64,000 nt of DNA from CBDBBY01 sp965205055 (GTDB lineage Bacteria; Pseudomonadota; Alphaproteobacteria; Rhodobacterales; Rhodobacteraceae): the NCBI GenBank assembly GCA_965205055.1, contig OZ242030.1, forward strand, positions 2,914,001 through 2,978,000, given 5' to 3'. Made by a program: the position numbers and the translations under genes. This document shows positions 27,941 through 35,028 of the stretch, in pieces. Position 1 is the first letter of the stretch, and each line of letters begins with the position of its first letter. The notes under the pieces were generated by a model. That model saw only the letters and a program-made list of their open reading frames with translations. It had not been told where the DNA came from and made no database searches.

Positions 27941-27969
27941 GACGGGCCGACTGCAACGGTCGGCCTGTC
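27941..27969 (+). terminator. Intra-operon hairpin after the binding-protein gene
   Basis: GACGGGCCGAC at 27941-27951 pairs with GTCGGCCTGTC at 27959-27969 (11 bp with one G-U pair) around a 7-base loop. No T-run follows, so it is more likely a partial terminator or an mRNA 3'-end stabiliser that lets the binding protein be made in excess over the permeases, a known pattern in ABC operons. Confidence 0.55.
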
Positions 27970-28019
27970 TTCAGTTCTGGTCATCGCCCACAAAACCATA
28001 GAGCATTGACACGAATCCG

Positions 28020-28940
28020 ATGCAGCAGTTGACCGGCAGACTGGCCAGGCTGACGCCGTACGCGTTCATGGCCCCAGCTGTCGCGGTCTTGGTGATCGCG
28101 CTGCTCTATCCGATCCTCTACATGATTTACGCCAGTTTCCTTGACTGGAACCCCAGCCAAAGAATTGGCCAAGCGGACTGGATCGGCTTGCGGAACTACA
28201 CTGATCTGCTGCAGGACGAGAGTTTCCACGAATCATTTTGGGTGACGCTGAAATTCGCATTCTGGGTCGTGACCCTGGAAATGCTTGTCGGCGTCGGCCT
28301 CGCTTTGCTTCTCGACCGCAAAATCAGGGGAATGTCCGTTCTGCGGACAATCTTCATATTGCCGATGATGATCGCGCCGATCGTCGTCGGTCTGATGTGG
28401 CGATACATGTATCATCCGTCGGTCGGAATTCTGAATCGAACGCTGAAGAAGATTGGCATGGATCCCGTGCCTTGGCTGTCCGACAGCTGGTGGTCCCTGA
28501 CGTCGGTGATCATCGCGGACGTCTGGCAATGGACGCCGTTCATATTCATCCTCGCGCTGGCCGCCCTTCAGTCGCTCCCGCAGTCCGCGCTCGAGGCGTC
28601 CAGAATCGACGGCGCCGATGCGTGGCAACAGATCTGGCATATCAAGCTGCCCCTGATGATGCCTGTGCTGATCGTCACGTGCCTCTTGCGCCTCATCGAC
28701 GCTTTCAAAGTTCTGGAAGTGATCTTGGTCATGACGAACGGCGGGCCGGGTCTCTCCACGGAAATCCTCGCGCTGCGAATTTCCAGAACCGCGTCCGAGT
28801 TCCGGGAACTCGGAGAGGCGGCCGCCATGTCCAACTTCCTGCTTATCCTGCTGCTCATCCTGACCTTGGTCGCGTTCGTGTACAACAAGGTGCAAGAAAA
28901 CCGGCAAGCCCGTCTTCGCCAGAAAGCGCAAGAGGCCTGA
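28020..28940 (+). CDS. ABC transporter permease, MalF/UgpA type
   Basis: 306 residues with six predicted membrane helices. The EAA loop that contacts the ATPase is ALEASRIDGADAWQQIWHIK followed by LPLMMPVL near residues 205-230. The gene starts 88 bases after the binding-protein stop, beyond the hairpin. It should form the inner-membrane channel with the next gene, which begins 2 bases after its stop. Confidence 0.9.
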   Translation: MQQLTGRLARLTPYAFMAPAVAVLVIALLYPILYMIYASFLDWNPSQRIGQADWIGLRNYTDLLQDESFHESFWVTLKFAFWVVTLEMLVGVGLALLLDRKIRGMSVLRTIFILPMMIAPIVVGLMWRYMYHPSVGILNRTLKKIGMDPVPWLSDSWWSLTSVIIADVWQWTPFIFILALAALQSLPQSALEASRIDGADAWQQIWHIKLPLMMPVLIVTCLLRLIDAFKVLEVILVMTNGGPGLSTEILALRISRTASEFRELGEAAAMSNFLLILLLILTLVAFVYNKVQENRQARLRQKAQEA

Positions 28941-28942
28941 CC

Positions 28943-29830
28943 ATGGCGGCCAGCAACACCCAGCAGGCGAACCCGGCATTCTACGCTCTCTTGACCGTTC
29001 TGGTCATAATGTCGATTGGCCCCGTCGTCCTCATGCTTTCGTCCTCGCTCAGGCTGAACGTCGACATTTTGGACGAAACTTCCTCGCTTTTGTTCATGCC
29101 TACGATCCGCAACTACGAGACGGTGCTTTGCAACGTCCTCTGGTACGCCCCCGACCACGTGAATTATTGCGACCCGACATTCGGACGCGCGCTCGGGAAT
29201 TCGATCATAATCGCTCTGATTTCCACGGGATTGACTTTGATGATCGGATGTCTCGCTGCGTACGGGATCGTGAGATTCAGATTCATCGGGCGCGGAACCG
29301 TATCGATCACCACGCTGCTCATGAGGATGGTTCCTCCCGCCGTCCTGCTTGTGCCCGTATTCGGAATTTGGACCTTTCAATTCTGCTTCGGAAACAGCTG
29401 CCTTGCCGGAACGCGATCCGGAATCATTCTGATTTACGTCGCGATGAACCTGCCGTTCGTCATCTGGATCCTTCAGAGCTTCATCGTCCAAGTTCCCATC
29501 CAGCTTGAAGAAGCCGCCAAAATGGACGGCGCCAACGCTTTCCAAGTGTTCTTTCTCGTGGTGCTTCCCGTCATCAAGCCGGGGCTCGCGGCCGCGTCGA
29601 TATTCACGTTCAGAATCGCTTGGAACGAGTTTCTTCTGGCGAACGCGCTTCTCGACCGAAATACGCGGACCGTTCCCGTCACGATCGTCAATTCGCTTAC
29701 AGAGCACGACATCGACTGGGGCGTGATCATGGCGACCGGCACGCTGCTCGCAGTCCCGCCGATCATTTTCACATTCGTCGCGTCCAAACAGATCATCACC
29801 GGAATGACGGCGGGAGCGGTAAAGGGTTGA
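28943..29830 (+). CDS. ABC transporter permease, MalG/UgpE type
   Basis: 295 residues with six predicted helices; the EAA loop is LEEAAKMDGANAFQVFFLVV, LPVIKPGLAAA near residues 190-220. Periplasmic loops carry cysteine pairs (LCNVLWYAPDHVNYCDP and FQFCFGNSC) that are not standard in MalG and could form disulphides. ATG 28943 follows the first permease after 2 bases. The end overlaps the start of the Tm-1-like gene as TTGA. Confidence 0.9.
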   Translation: MAASNTQQANPAFYALLTVLVIMSIGPVVLMLSSSLRLNVDILDETSSLLFMPTIRNYETVLCNVLWYAPDHVNYCDPTFGRALGNSIIIALISTGLTLMIGCLAAYGIVRFRFIGRGTVSITTLLMRMVPPAVLLVPVFGIWTFQFCFGNSCLAGTRSGIILIYVAMNLPFVIWILQSFIVQVPIQLEEAAKMDGANAFQVFFLVVLPVIKPGLAAASIFTFRIAWNEFLLANALLDRNTRTVPVTIVNSLTEHDIDWGVIMATGTLLAVPPIIFTFVASKQIITGMTAGAVKG

Positions 29831-31002
29831 CGCAGCCGAAGCCCGAGGCATTGCTGTTGGCCACGCTCGACACCAAGGCCGCCGAGACCGAATTTCTAGC
29901 GAAACGCATTGCAAGCAACGGCCTTCAATGCAGGATTGTCGATGTGTCGTTGCAATGCGGCGAGGCGCTTTCCGGTCGCGACAAGCTTGCCGCAATGCAA
30001 AAGGCCTCCGCCAGATCTTTTTATGAAATCGAAAACTCCCTAAGCGTCAACGCGCTGGCGGTTGCGGTCGGCATCGGCGGCGGCACCGGAACTCAGATTT
30101 GCGCTTCCGTGCTGGAAAAGCTGCCGAGCGGCATTCCGAAATTGCTCGTTACAACAATGGCTCAGGACCCGCGGGCTTTCGCAGCGGAAACCGGAATCAT
30201 TCTGATTCCTACGGTCGTCGATCTTTCAGGGCTCAACGCATTCGTTCGCGACGCGCTTTGTCGCGCCGCCACGGTGGCTGCAAGCTTGGCGAAAGCGACC
30301 GATCAGCCATCTGAGGCAATACAAGGTCGCGCCATCGCCGTCACCGGTTTGGGCGTGACTTCCAAGGGCGTTGAATGCGTTACTCGCAAGCTCGCAGCAA
30401 GAGGCCATGAACCCGTTGTTTTCCATGCGAACGGATATGGCGGCAACGCATTGCAGGCGAAAGCAGCTGCAGGCGAGTTCGATGCAGTCGTGGACTTCAC
30501 TATTCACGAGGCGGCCGCGCTGTTGCTGAATAGAAGCAGCGTCGTGCGGCAGAACCGAATTCGCTCTTATTCGAATTGTCCCTGCGTCGTGCTGCCCGGA
30601 GGTGCGAATTTTTTCACCGAGGAATGCTTGAACGGACTTTCATCGAAATCACGCCGTCGACCGCATTACCGTCACAGCCCCGCATTCGCGCACGTCGCTT
30701 TGACCACTGCGGAAATGCGCCGTTTGGGAAAGCTCCTCGGAACTGAATTGGCCATGCGGAAAGCCGCAACCGCCGTGGTGGTGCCGATGGGTGGCTTTTC
30801 CTCCGAGGACACGCCCGGCGGCGCTATCGAAAATCTTGACGGCCGAGTGGCTTTTCGCGACGCATTGCGGTCATCTTTGGGAAACAAGGCAGAATTCATA
30901 GAGATCGCAAACCACATCAATGACGAAGAAACAGCCTCGGTCGCAGTTGAAGCGCTGCAAAAAATGCTGCCGTCACGGAGGACAAACAATGAGCATGGCT
31001 GA
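29827..31002 (+). CDS. Tm-1-like ATP-binding domain protein (UPF0261)
   Basis: 391 residues. The N-terminal half has LLLATLDTKAAETEFLAKRI and VGIGGGTGTQICASVLEKLP, PKLLVTTMAQ and IPTVVDLSGLN; the C-terminal half has ITGLGVTSKGVECVTRKLAA-type sequence, VVFHANGYGGNALQAKAAAG and VPMGGFSSEDTPGG. This is the family of the tomato Tm-1 resistance protein, which binds ATP in its N-terminal domain; bacterial members have no proven reaction. They usually stand beside a TIM-barrel partner gene, which is absent here. The TTG start at 29827 overlaps the permease stop, with GGAG 11 bases upstream, so translation is coupled to the importer. Confidence 0.82.
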   Translation: MTQPKPEALLLATLDTKAAETEFLAKRIASNGLQCRIVDVSLQCGEALSGRDKLAAMQKASARSFYEIENSLSVNALAVAVGIGGGTGTQICASVLEKLPSGIPKLLVTTMAQDPRAFAAETGIILIPTVVDLSGLNAFVRDALCRAATVAASLAKATDQPSEAIQGRAIAVTGLGVTSKGVECVTRKLAARGHEPVVFHANGYGGNALQAKAAAGEFDAVVDFTIHEAAALLLNRSSVVRQNRIRSYSNCPCVVLPGGANFFTEECLNGLSSKSRRRPHYRHSPAFAHVALTTAEMRRLGKLLGTELAMRKAATAVVVPMGGFSSEDTPGGAIENLDGRVAFRDALRSSLGNKAEFIEIANHINDEETASVAVEALQKMLPSRRTNNEHG

Positions 31003-31612
31003 AATTGACGAAAGCGACGTCTACGCGAAAAAACTTGCGCTCGTTCAAACGGCCCGCCGGTGCTTCAAGCAGAAACTTCAGACCAATGCCGGGGGCAATC
31101 TCTCTGTGAAACTTGCCGGCGGAGCGGCAATCGTGATCAAGCCGAGCGGCGTCGGATTCAACGAATGCACAGTCGACAATCTTTTGGTGTACGATCTCGA
31201 GCGCAACCGCTTGTTCGGCCACGGGCGGCCTTCAAAAGATCTGGATTTCCATTGCGCGTTATACTGCGAGCGTCCGGACATCGGCGCGATAGTCCATGTG
31301 CATTCGCCTTGGGCGACCGGATTTGCATCGTCGGGTCGAGAAATCCCTTGCCTCACGGTGCAATCAATCGAGAAAATTGGCCAGATTCCCCTCATTCCGC
31401 TTTCGGCGAACGGCGGGCCGCAAGGTCCCGCTGAGATCGCGCCAGCCATGGCGGACCGTGCCGTCAATGCCGCGGTGCTCGCCAATCACGGCACGATCGG
31501 ACTCGGCCGAACATTGATGCAGGCGCAATATGTCGCCGAGCTCATTGAAGAAACCGCGCACATCGCCTTCGTGAGAGATGCGTTGAAATTCTTGGGCGAT
31601 CAACCGGAATAA
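30989..31612 (+). CDS. Class II aldolase (L-fuculose-phosphate aldolase-like)
   Basis: 207 residues. TNAGGNLSVKLAGG and VIKPSGVGFNE form the phosphate-binding loops; VHVHSPWATGFAS carries two zinc His and LANHGTIGLGRTLMQA the third. The position of the catalytic Glu (normally PSxE) reads PSKDLDFH, an Asp. The start overlaps the Tm-1-like gene by 14 bases and has a good GGAGG site. It ends the plus-arm operon and probably cleaves the imported sugar acid after modification. Confidence 0.85.
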   Translation: MSMAEIDESDVYAKKLALVQTARRCFKQKLQTNAGGNLSVKLAGGAAIVIKPSGVGFNECTVDNLLVYDLERNRLFGHGRPSKDLDFHCALYCERPDIGAIVHVHSPWATGFASSGREIPCLTVQSIEKIGQIPLIPLSANGGPQGPAEIAPAMADRAVNAAVLANHGTIGLGRTLMQAQYVAELIEETAHIAFVRDALKFLGDQPE

Positions 31613-31637
31613 TCTTGCCCATGCAAATTGAAGTATT

Positions 31638-31654
31638 GCCGGCCAACACCCGGC
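31638..31654. terminator. Weak hairpin after the sugar operon
   Basis: GCCGG at 31638-31642 pairs with CCGGC at 31650-31654 across a 7-base loop, followed by GATAAATTG. The stem is short and there is no clean T-run, so this is only a possible end of the plus-strand operon. Confidence 0.25.
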
Positions 31655-31719
31655 GATAAATTGAGGTTCTTTGTAAACATTCTTTCCAGCGCCGACCGGG
31701 TTCAGTTGCGTTGTTCCAA

Positions 31720-32475
31720 TTACCAGCCTTGCGGTTTCGATATTGTGTCCGTTAGGGGATCGCGAAACTGTGCCCTACTAAGGTGCCTATCACGAATGTA
31801 GCGCACGTTGCTTGCCGCATTGCGCAATTCCGATGCAACCTTGTGAGTCGGACATAGAATGTACATCTTTTTTCCCTGCCCTTTCACCATGTCAATCGGC
31901 GTTACAAGATCGGTGTCATTCGAGATTACGGCCGCTACTTCAAACACACGATTCCTTGCGTCGTTCAGGAGATGGGCAGCAAGATTTACATCGGAACCTT
32001 TTTCAACCATGGTTCGCACCTCGGCGAATACGCCGTTTGCTGCAGAGTCGGGTGGCCCGCGTCCACTTATATTTATAGATTGGAGATTGGTGCGTACAGG
32101 TAAAACTAGCCGCCGCTGCCCCGCAACCACGTGATCCCCTTCGGGAAATACCACCGGCACCTGGCCTGCTGCGATTTGCCGACCGGCCACTGGAAGGTTG
32201 AGAAGCTGGCCACGCTTAGTGTCAGGTCTGAATCTTCCGTAATGGACTACGACCTCCGGCAACTCCTCAAGCGCTTTGATATAGACCCGTTGTCGCTTTG
32301 GTGCGTCACTGTCGAATTTCCCATTTACCTTGGCGGTGAAATACCGCAGCTTTGTCACTTCACATTGAGGCGGCAGCACTTGGCGTGCTAACTCAACAAG
32401 GTTCAACCACTTGTAATTTGTATTCCTGATTGCATGATAAAGGTTTAAACCATCGACATAGATTGCTGTCATCAT
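31720..32475 (-). CDS. NYN-domain (PIN-like, DUF88/LabA-type) protein
   Basis: 251 residues. The acidic active-site pattern of the NYN family is present: IYVDGLNLYHAI (Asp8), EKGSDVNLAAHLL (Asp162), ISNDTDLVTPI (Asp187, Asp189). RQRVYIKALEELPEVVVHYG and NAASNVRYIRDRHLSRAQF are also typical. NYN proteins are metal-dependent ribonucleases or RNA-processing enzymes. Residues about 92-150, between HYGRF and KGSD, are longer than in typical members by roughly 40-50 residues and rich in Gly, Pro and Val. ATG 32475 is preceded by GAGGA; a terminator-like hairpin lies just upstream. It is the first gene of the accessory island. Confidence 0.75.
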   Translation of the reverse strand: MMTAIYVDGLNLYHAIRNTNYKWLNLVELARQVLPPQCEVTKLRYFTAKVNGKFDSDAPKRQRVYIKALEELPEVVVHYGRFRPDTKRGQLLNLPVAGRQIAAGQVPVVFPEGDHVVAGQRRLVLPVRTNLQSINISGRGPPDSAANGVFAEVRTMVEKGSDVNLAAHLLNDARNRVFEVAAVISNDTDLVTPIDMVKGQGKKMYILCPTHKVASELRNAASNVRYIRDRHLSRAQFRDPLTDTISKPQGW

Positions 32476-32499
32476 TTGAATGCATTCCTCAATAAAGGA

Positions 32500-32525
32500 A
32501 ACGGCTGCTCGACGGAGCAGCCGTT
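32500..32525 (-). terminator. Strong hairpin terminator upstream of the NYN gene
   Basis: AACGGCTGCTC (32500-32510) and GAGCAGCCGTT (32515-32525) form a perfect 11-bp stem with a 4-base loop. On the minus strand the stem is followed by TTCCTTTATT, as in a rho-independent terminator. It would end a transcript coming from the HigA direction, 25 bases before the NYN start. Confidence 0.6.
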
Positions 32526-32780
32526 GGGCTTGCAGCATGCTACAAGCGGGTCTGTGAAACCAACATAGTCCTAGTCGGGTCGAGATGCTAGCGCCCTCGT
32601 ACCCACTTGTTGTATATTTGCAACAACATCAGTGCGGAAATTGTTACGACCGAACATCCCTCCAGCAGCGTACGAACCACGACCCCGGTTCAAGAATCCG
32701 TTCGACGCGCACAATGACGCTGCTGTCTGGAACAAGCTGCTCGTCAGTTCCGCCAATCCACTATGCCGAGCTGTAATATG
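32526..32780. other. Stretch between the HigA gene and the terminator
   Basis: About 255 bases. A minus-strand frame of about 60 codons (ending at 32571) reads plausibly (GRGSYAAGGMFGRNNFRTDV) but has only a TTG start and no ribosome binding site. It could be a gene remnant or a transcribed spacer. I do not call a gene. Confidence 0.3.
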
Positions 32781-33041
32781 TTACGCGGCTTCGGATGCGC
32801 CAGCCGCGCGAGAAGCTTGCCATTCATCGCAGGAATCTTGCATCCTAAGCAAAAGACCCGATACATTGCCAAACTGGTGTCCAAGATTTGCAGCAACTTT
32901 GCTGCTAACCGGCTTTCGCTCAAACACAATGTCTCGCAAATGCTGTGGCGAAATACCGAGGTCTCGCGCTATTTCGGTTTCCGTCTTTTTCTTTGCAGGC
33001 AAAACGTATTCTCGCAGCAGTTCTCCCGGATGTTTTGACAA
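32781..33041 (-). CDS. higA: HigA-family antitoxin (XRE-type helix-turn-helix)
   Basis: 86 residues. KHPGELLREYVLPAKKKTET, EIARDLGISPQHLRDIVFER and KPVSSKVAANLGHQFGNVSG follow the HigA pattern (HPGE...LRE, HTH, then helices) closely. HigA binds and blocks the HigB mRNA interferase and represses the operon. The only in-frame start is TTG 33041. As in other hig loci, the toxin fragment lies directly upstream, about 30 bases away, but it is frameshifted. The antitoxin is therefore probably an orphan. Confidence 0.78.
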   Translation of the reverse strand: MSKHPGELLREYVLPAKKKTETEIARDLGISPQHLRDIVFERKPVSSKVAANLGHQFGNVSGLLLRMQDSCDEWQASRAAGASEAA

Positions 33042-33071
33042 TGATTTTGATTCCGTTCCATCTCATTAATC

Positions 33072-33200
33072 CTAGTTATTTTCCTCGATATCTACAGCGT
33101 AGGCGTCCCCGCTTTCAAAATCGAAAATCACGCGCCAGTTTTATTAATGGATATTGCATATCGAATAGGCTTATGACCCCACAAAACGAGGAAATTGAAT
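33072..33200 (-). pseudogene. higB: HigB toxin remnant with a frameshift
   Basis: Minus-strand sequence directly upstream of higA encodes the HigB C-terminus in two frames: GHKPIRYAISINKT in one, then, from 33137 on, WRVIFDFESGDAYAVDIEEN to a TAG at 33072. The expected family pattern is G...(Y)SIxIN..WRxxF....GDAYxVxI, so one base was gained or two lost in the ATAAAAC run at about 33138-33144. The first part of the toxin upstream of 33200 is too degraded to follow. The toxin should be inactive unless ribosomes shift frame here. Confidence 0.65.
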
Positions 33201-33275
33201 ACTAGCACATCCACCTTGGCCGTACAGCGAGGAAGTATTTATATATGAAAATTGCCTTTATGTCAGTTTTTGTAA

Positions 33276-33620
33276 TTATTTTGGAATAATTATATCGAAA
33301 ATTGCCTTTGAAATAAAATCACCCCCAATAAAAACTTGAATTATATAATCGTTGTTTTCTTCGATAACAAAATAATCAATATTTATGGCCTTACCTGATA
33401 CTGTGATGGTTTCTGGAAGCAAATAATCACACGCAATCAAATTGAGCAACGCATCCTGACCTTGTGATAGGAGTTTCGTCTCAATTCGATCCCTTAAAGT
33501 ATTTGCACATTCCATATCATCTGCTTCCATTATTTTAGCATGGGAAGCGATATGTGCGACCAGAGTTTCCGACACCTGATCTCCGCGTATCAAAGGTGTG
33601 AGTGTGTGAGCTTCTTGCAT
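33276..33620 (-). CDS. Hypothetical small protein, AT-rich gene
   Basis: 114 residues from ATG 33620. The protein is acidic; the C-terminal half (AINIDYFVIEENNDYIIQVF, then IGGDFISKAIFDIIIPK) is beta-strand rich. I do not recognise it. Base composition is markedly richer in A and T than the core genes around the window, so it looks acquired. A separate frame with an ATG at 33748 overlaps its start and may belong to the same broken unit. Ribosome binding site weak (AGAAAG). Confidence 0.45.
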   Translation of the reverse strand: MQEAHTLTPLIRGDQVSETLVAHIASHAKIMEADDMECANTLRDRIETKLLSQGQDALLNLIACDYLLPETITVSGKAINIDYFVIEENNDYIIQVFIGGDFISKAIFDIIIPK

Positions 33621-33895
33621 CCGATTTGTTTCTTTCTTTGTTCTGGTTTCAATGTGCAACCGGTCGCCTTCGGCGCTCCAGTCGTGTCCATGATCGCCAT
33701 CGTTCCAAAGCCGTCGTCCGAAACCTTGAAGTCTACTCCTGTTCGCATTGTCCCGCCTCTAGTTCGTTCCGCGTCTGCTTCGCGCCGTTCTTGCGACAAT
33801 CGTACAGAACTCTGGTGGAACGGACAAACCACTAGACTGAACTTCACGGCGCAAAAACGCAAATTTTCGTTGGCAGGAACGCGATTCGTAGAGTC

Positions 33896-34150
33896 CTACC
33901 TGCCAGCTTCCGGGAACATCTTCGCCGGATTGACGCCGAGGAGATCGAATGCCTTTCGCTGAGTGGGCGTTGGGGCCGTGACCAATTTGAAGCTTTCGGA
34001 TCCGCTGATGGAGACGTCGTTCAGAACGACGGTCGAGAGATCGGCGAGCAGGGTATGGAAGCTGTGCACGGTCGTCGCGTTCGGCGCGTCAGTCGCGACG
34101 GGGCCAGCTTCGAAAAGCGGATCGGCGGATTCTAGCTCGTGAAGTTCAGA
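33896..34150 (-). pseudogene. C-terminal fragment of an IS1634-type (IS4-group) transposase
   Basis: An uninterrupted minus-strand stretch of about 80 codons reads DPLFEAGPVATDAPNATTVH, SFHTLLADLSTVVLNDVSIS and SFKLVTAPTPTQRKAFDLLG, then stops at 33896. The tail (LVT.PTP.QR.AFDLLGV) and HSFHTLLADL.T match the end of IS1634-family transposases. There is a stop just upstream (near 34150) and no start, so only the tail of the element remains. Its right edge coincides with the start of the first long repeat of the island. Confidence 0.7.
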
Positions 34151-34940
34151 CTAACAGCCAACATCAGCACTCGATCAAGTGGCCTGCGAGATACTGGGGT
34201 CCCTTTTGTACGCCGACTGACAGCAAACGGATCATTTTCCCCCATACCAGTCAGCATCTTCTATCTCGACCCCGTCCAAGGGTATTTCATCGAAATTGAT
34301 AAGAAACATTCGGCCACCGTCATGATACATGCAAAACGCTGTCCGTTCGGTTCGTCCCGATACAATCTCTTCGTAAGTTACATCCTGCGGATCGCCCAGA
34401 ACAAAAGCATGCGTTGGGAGTTCGCCCAAAAGCCAAAGATCATCCTCATCGATAGCGGCGTCGATGATCTGGTCTGTCGCGCGCACAGCATGTCCATCCT
34501 GATCAATCGCGTACCAAGTCAGCCGCGACGACTTAAGCGCGGACCGCAACCTCGGGAAATGAGCCTTAAGAACAGCTTTCACCATCGTTCACCTCCAAGC
34601 TTTCATCAGACGTGTGCTTGGTCCGACAATTTTCGGCGGCGACAGCAACGCCGCCACGGAGCGTAACAAGAAGAACAACTTTGAACATGCGCACGAGTTC
34701 GCGGCAACGCTTGAAGGCGTTGCGCTACGAAACCGCCCATTTGCGAAGATGAACCAAATGCCACGTTGGCCTCCTTGTCGGCAACCGCAATGAACCGTCG
34801 CCTGAACGAAAATTCGGAGTTTCACAAACAGATTATTGAATCGACTGGATACAGACATGCGCCAAAAAAATCCGAATGCTTACATCTTGGGGGCTCCAGC
34901 GGTAGAGTCTTATTTGGGTCAATTTGAGGATTCTGCCGCA
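34150..34940. repeat. Long direct repeat, copy A (left of the ankyrin gene)
   Basis: This stretch matches 36670-37460 over its whole length with many substitutions: both contain a minus-strand small gene, a shared spacer with the sequence CATGCGCxCxAGTTCGCGGCAAC, and a terminal block with ATCCGxATGxTTxCATC. The two copies lie in the same orientation on either side of the ankyrin gene. The terminal block recurs a third time at 40468-40568. Confidence 0.7.
34232..34585 (-). CDS. Unknown small acidic protein, paralogue 1
   Basis: 117 residues, starting at ATG 34585 with a strong GGAGGTG site. It shares about two thirds of its residues with the protein at 36765-37103: WYAIDQDGHAVRATDQIIDA, FVLGDPQDVTYEEIVSGRTE and FDEIPLDGVEIEDADW. 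I do not recognise the family. The conserved ends and good start site in both copies argue for a real gene that is kept by selection. It diverges from the ankyrin gene. A cytosolic binding or immunity-type role is possible but not shown. Confidence 0.65.
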   Translation of the reverse strand: MVKAVLKAHFPRLRSALKSSRLTWYAIDQDGHAVRATDQIIDAAIDEDDLWLLGELPTHAFVLGDPQDVTYEEIVSGRTERTAFCMYHDGGRMFLINFDEIPLDGVEIEDADWYGGK

Positions 34941-35028
34941 CCAAGATAGTGGCAGGGTCTCAGCGGTTCATGAACTCAGACAGACTCGCTTTCCGGTAGG
35001 GCAACAGCTTCAAAAGCGAAATATCGAA

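Noticed and set aside
28568..29995. 475-codon minus-strand open frame opposite the ABC permeases
   Set aside because: Highly charged His/Arg/Asp-rich sequence without any family pattern, opposite two clear permease genes.
33590..33748. Minus-strand frame from ATG 33748 (about 52 codons) before the AT-rich small gene
   Set aside because: It could be the broken start of the same gene, but no frame-joining base or homology could be shown, so it is mentioned only with that gene.
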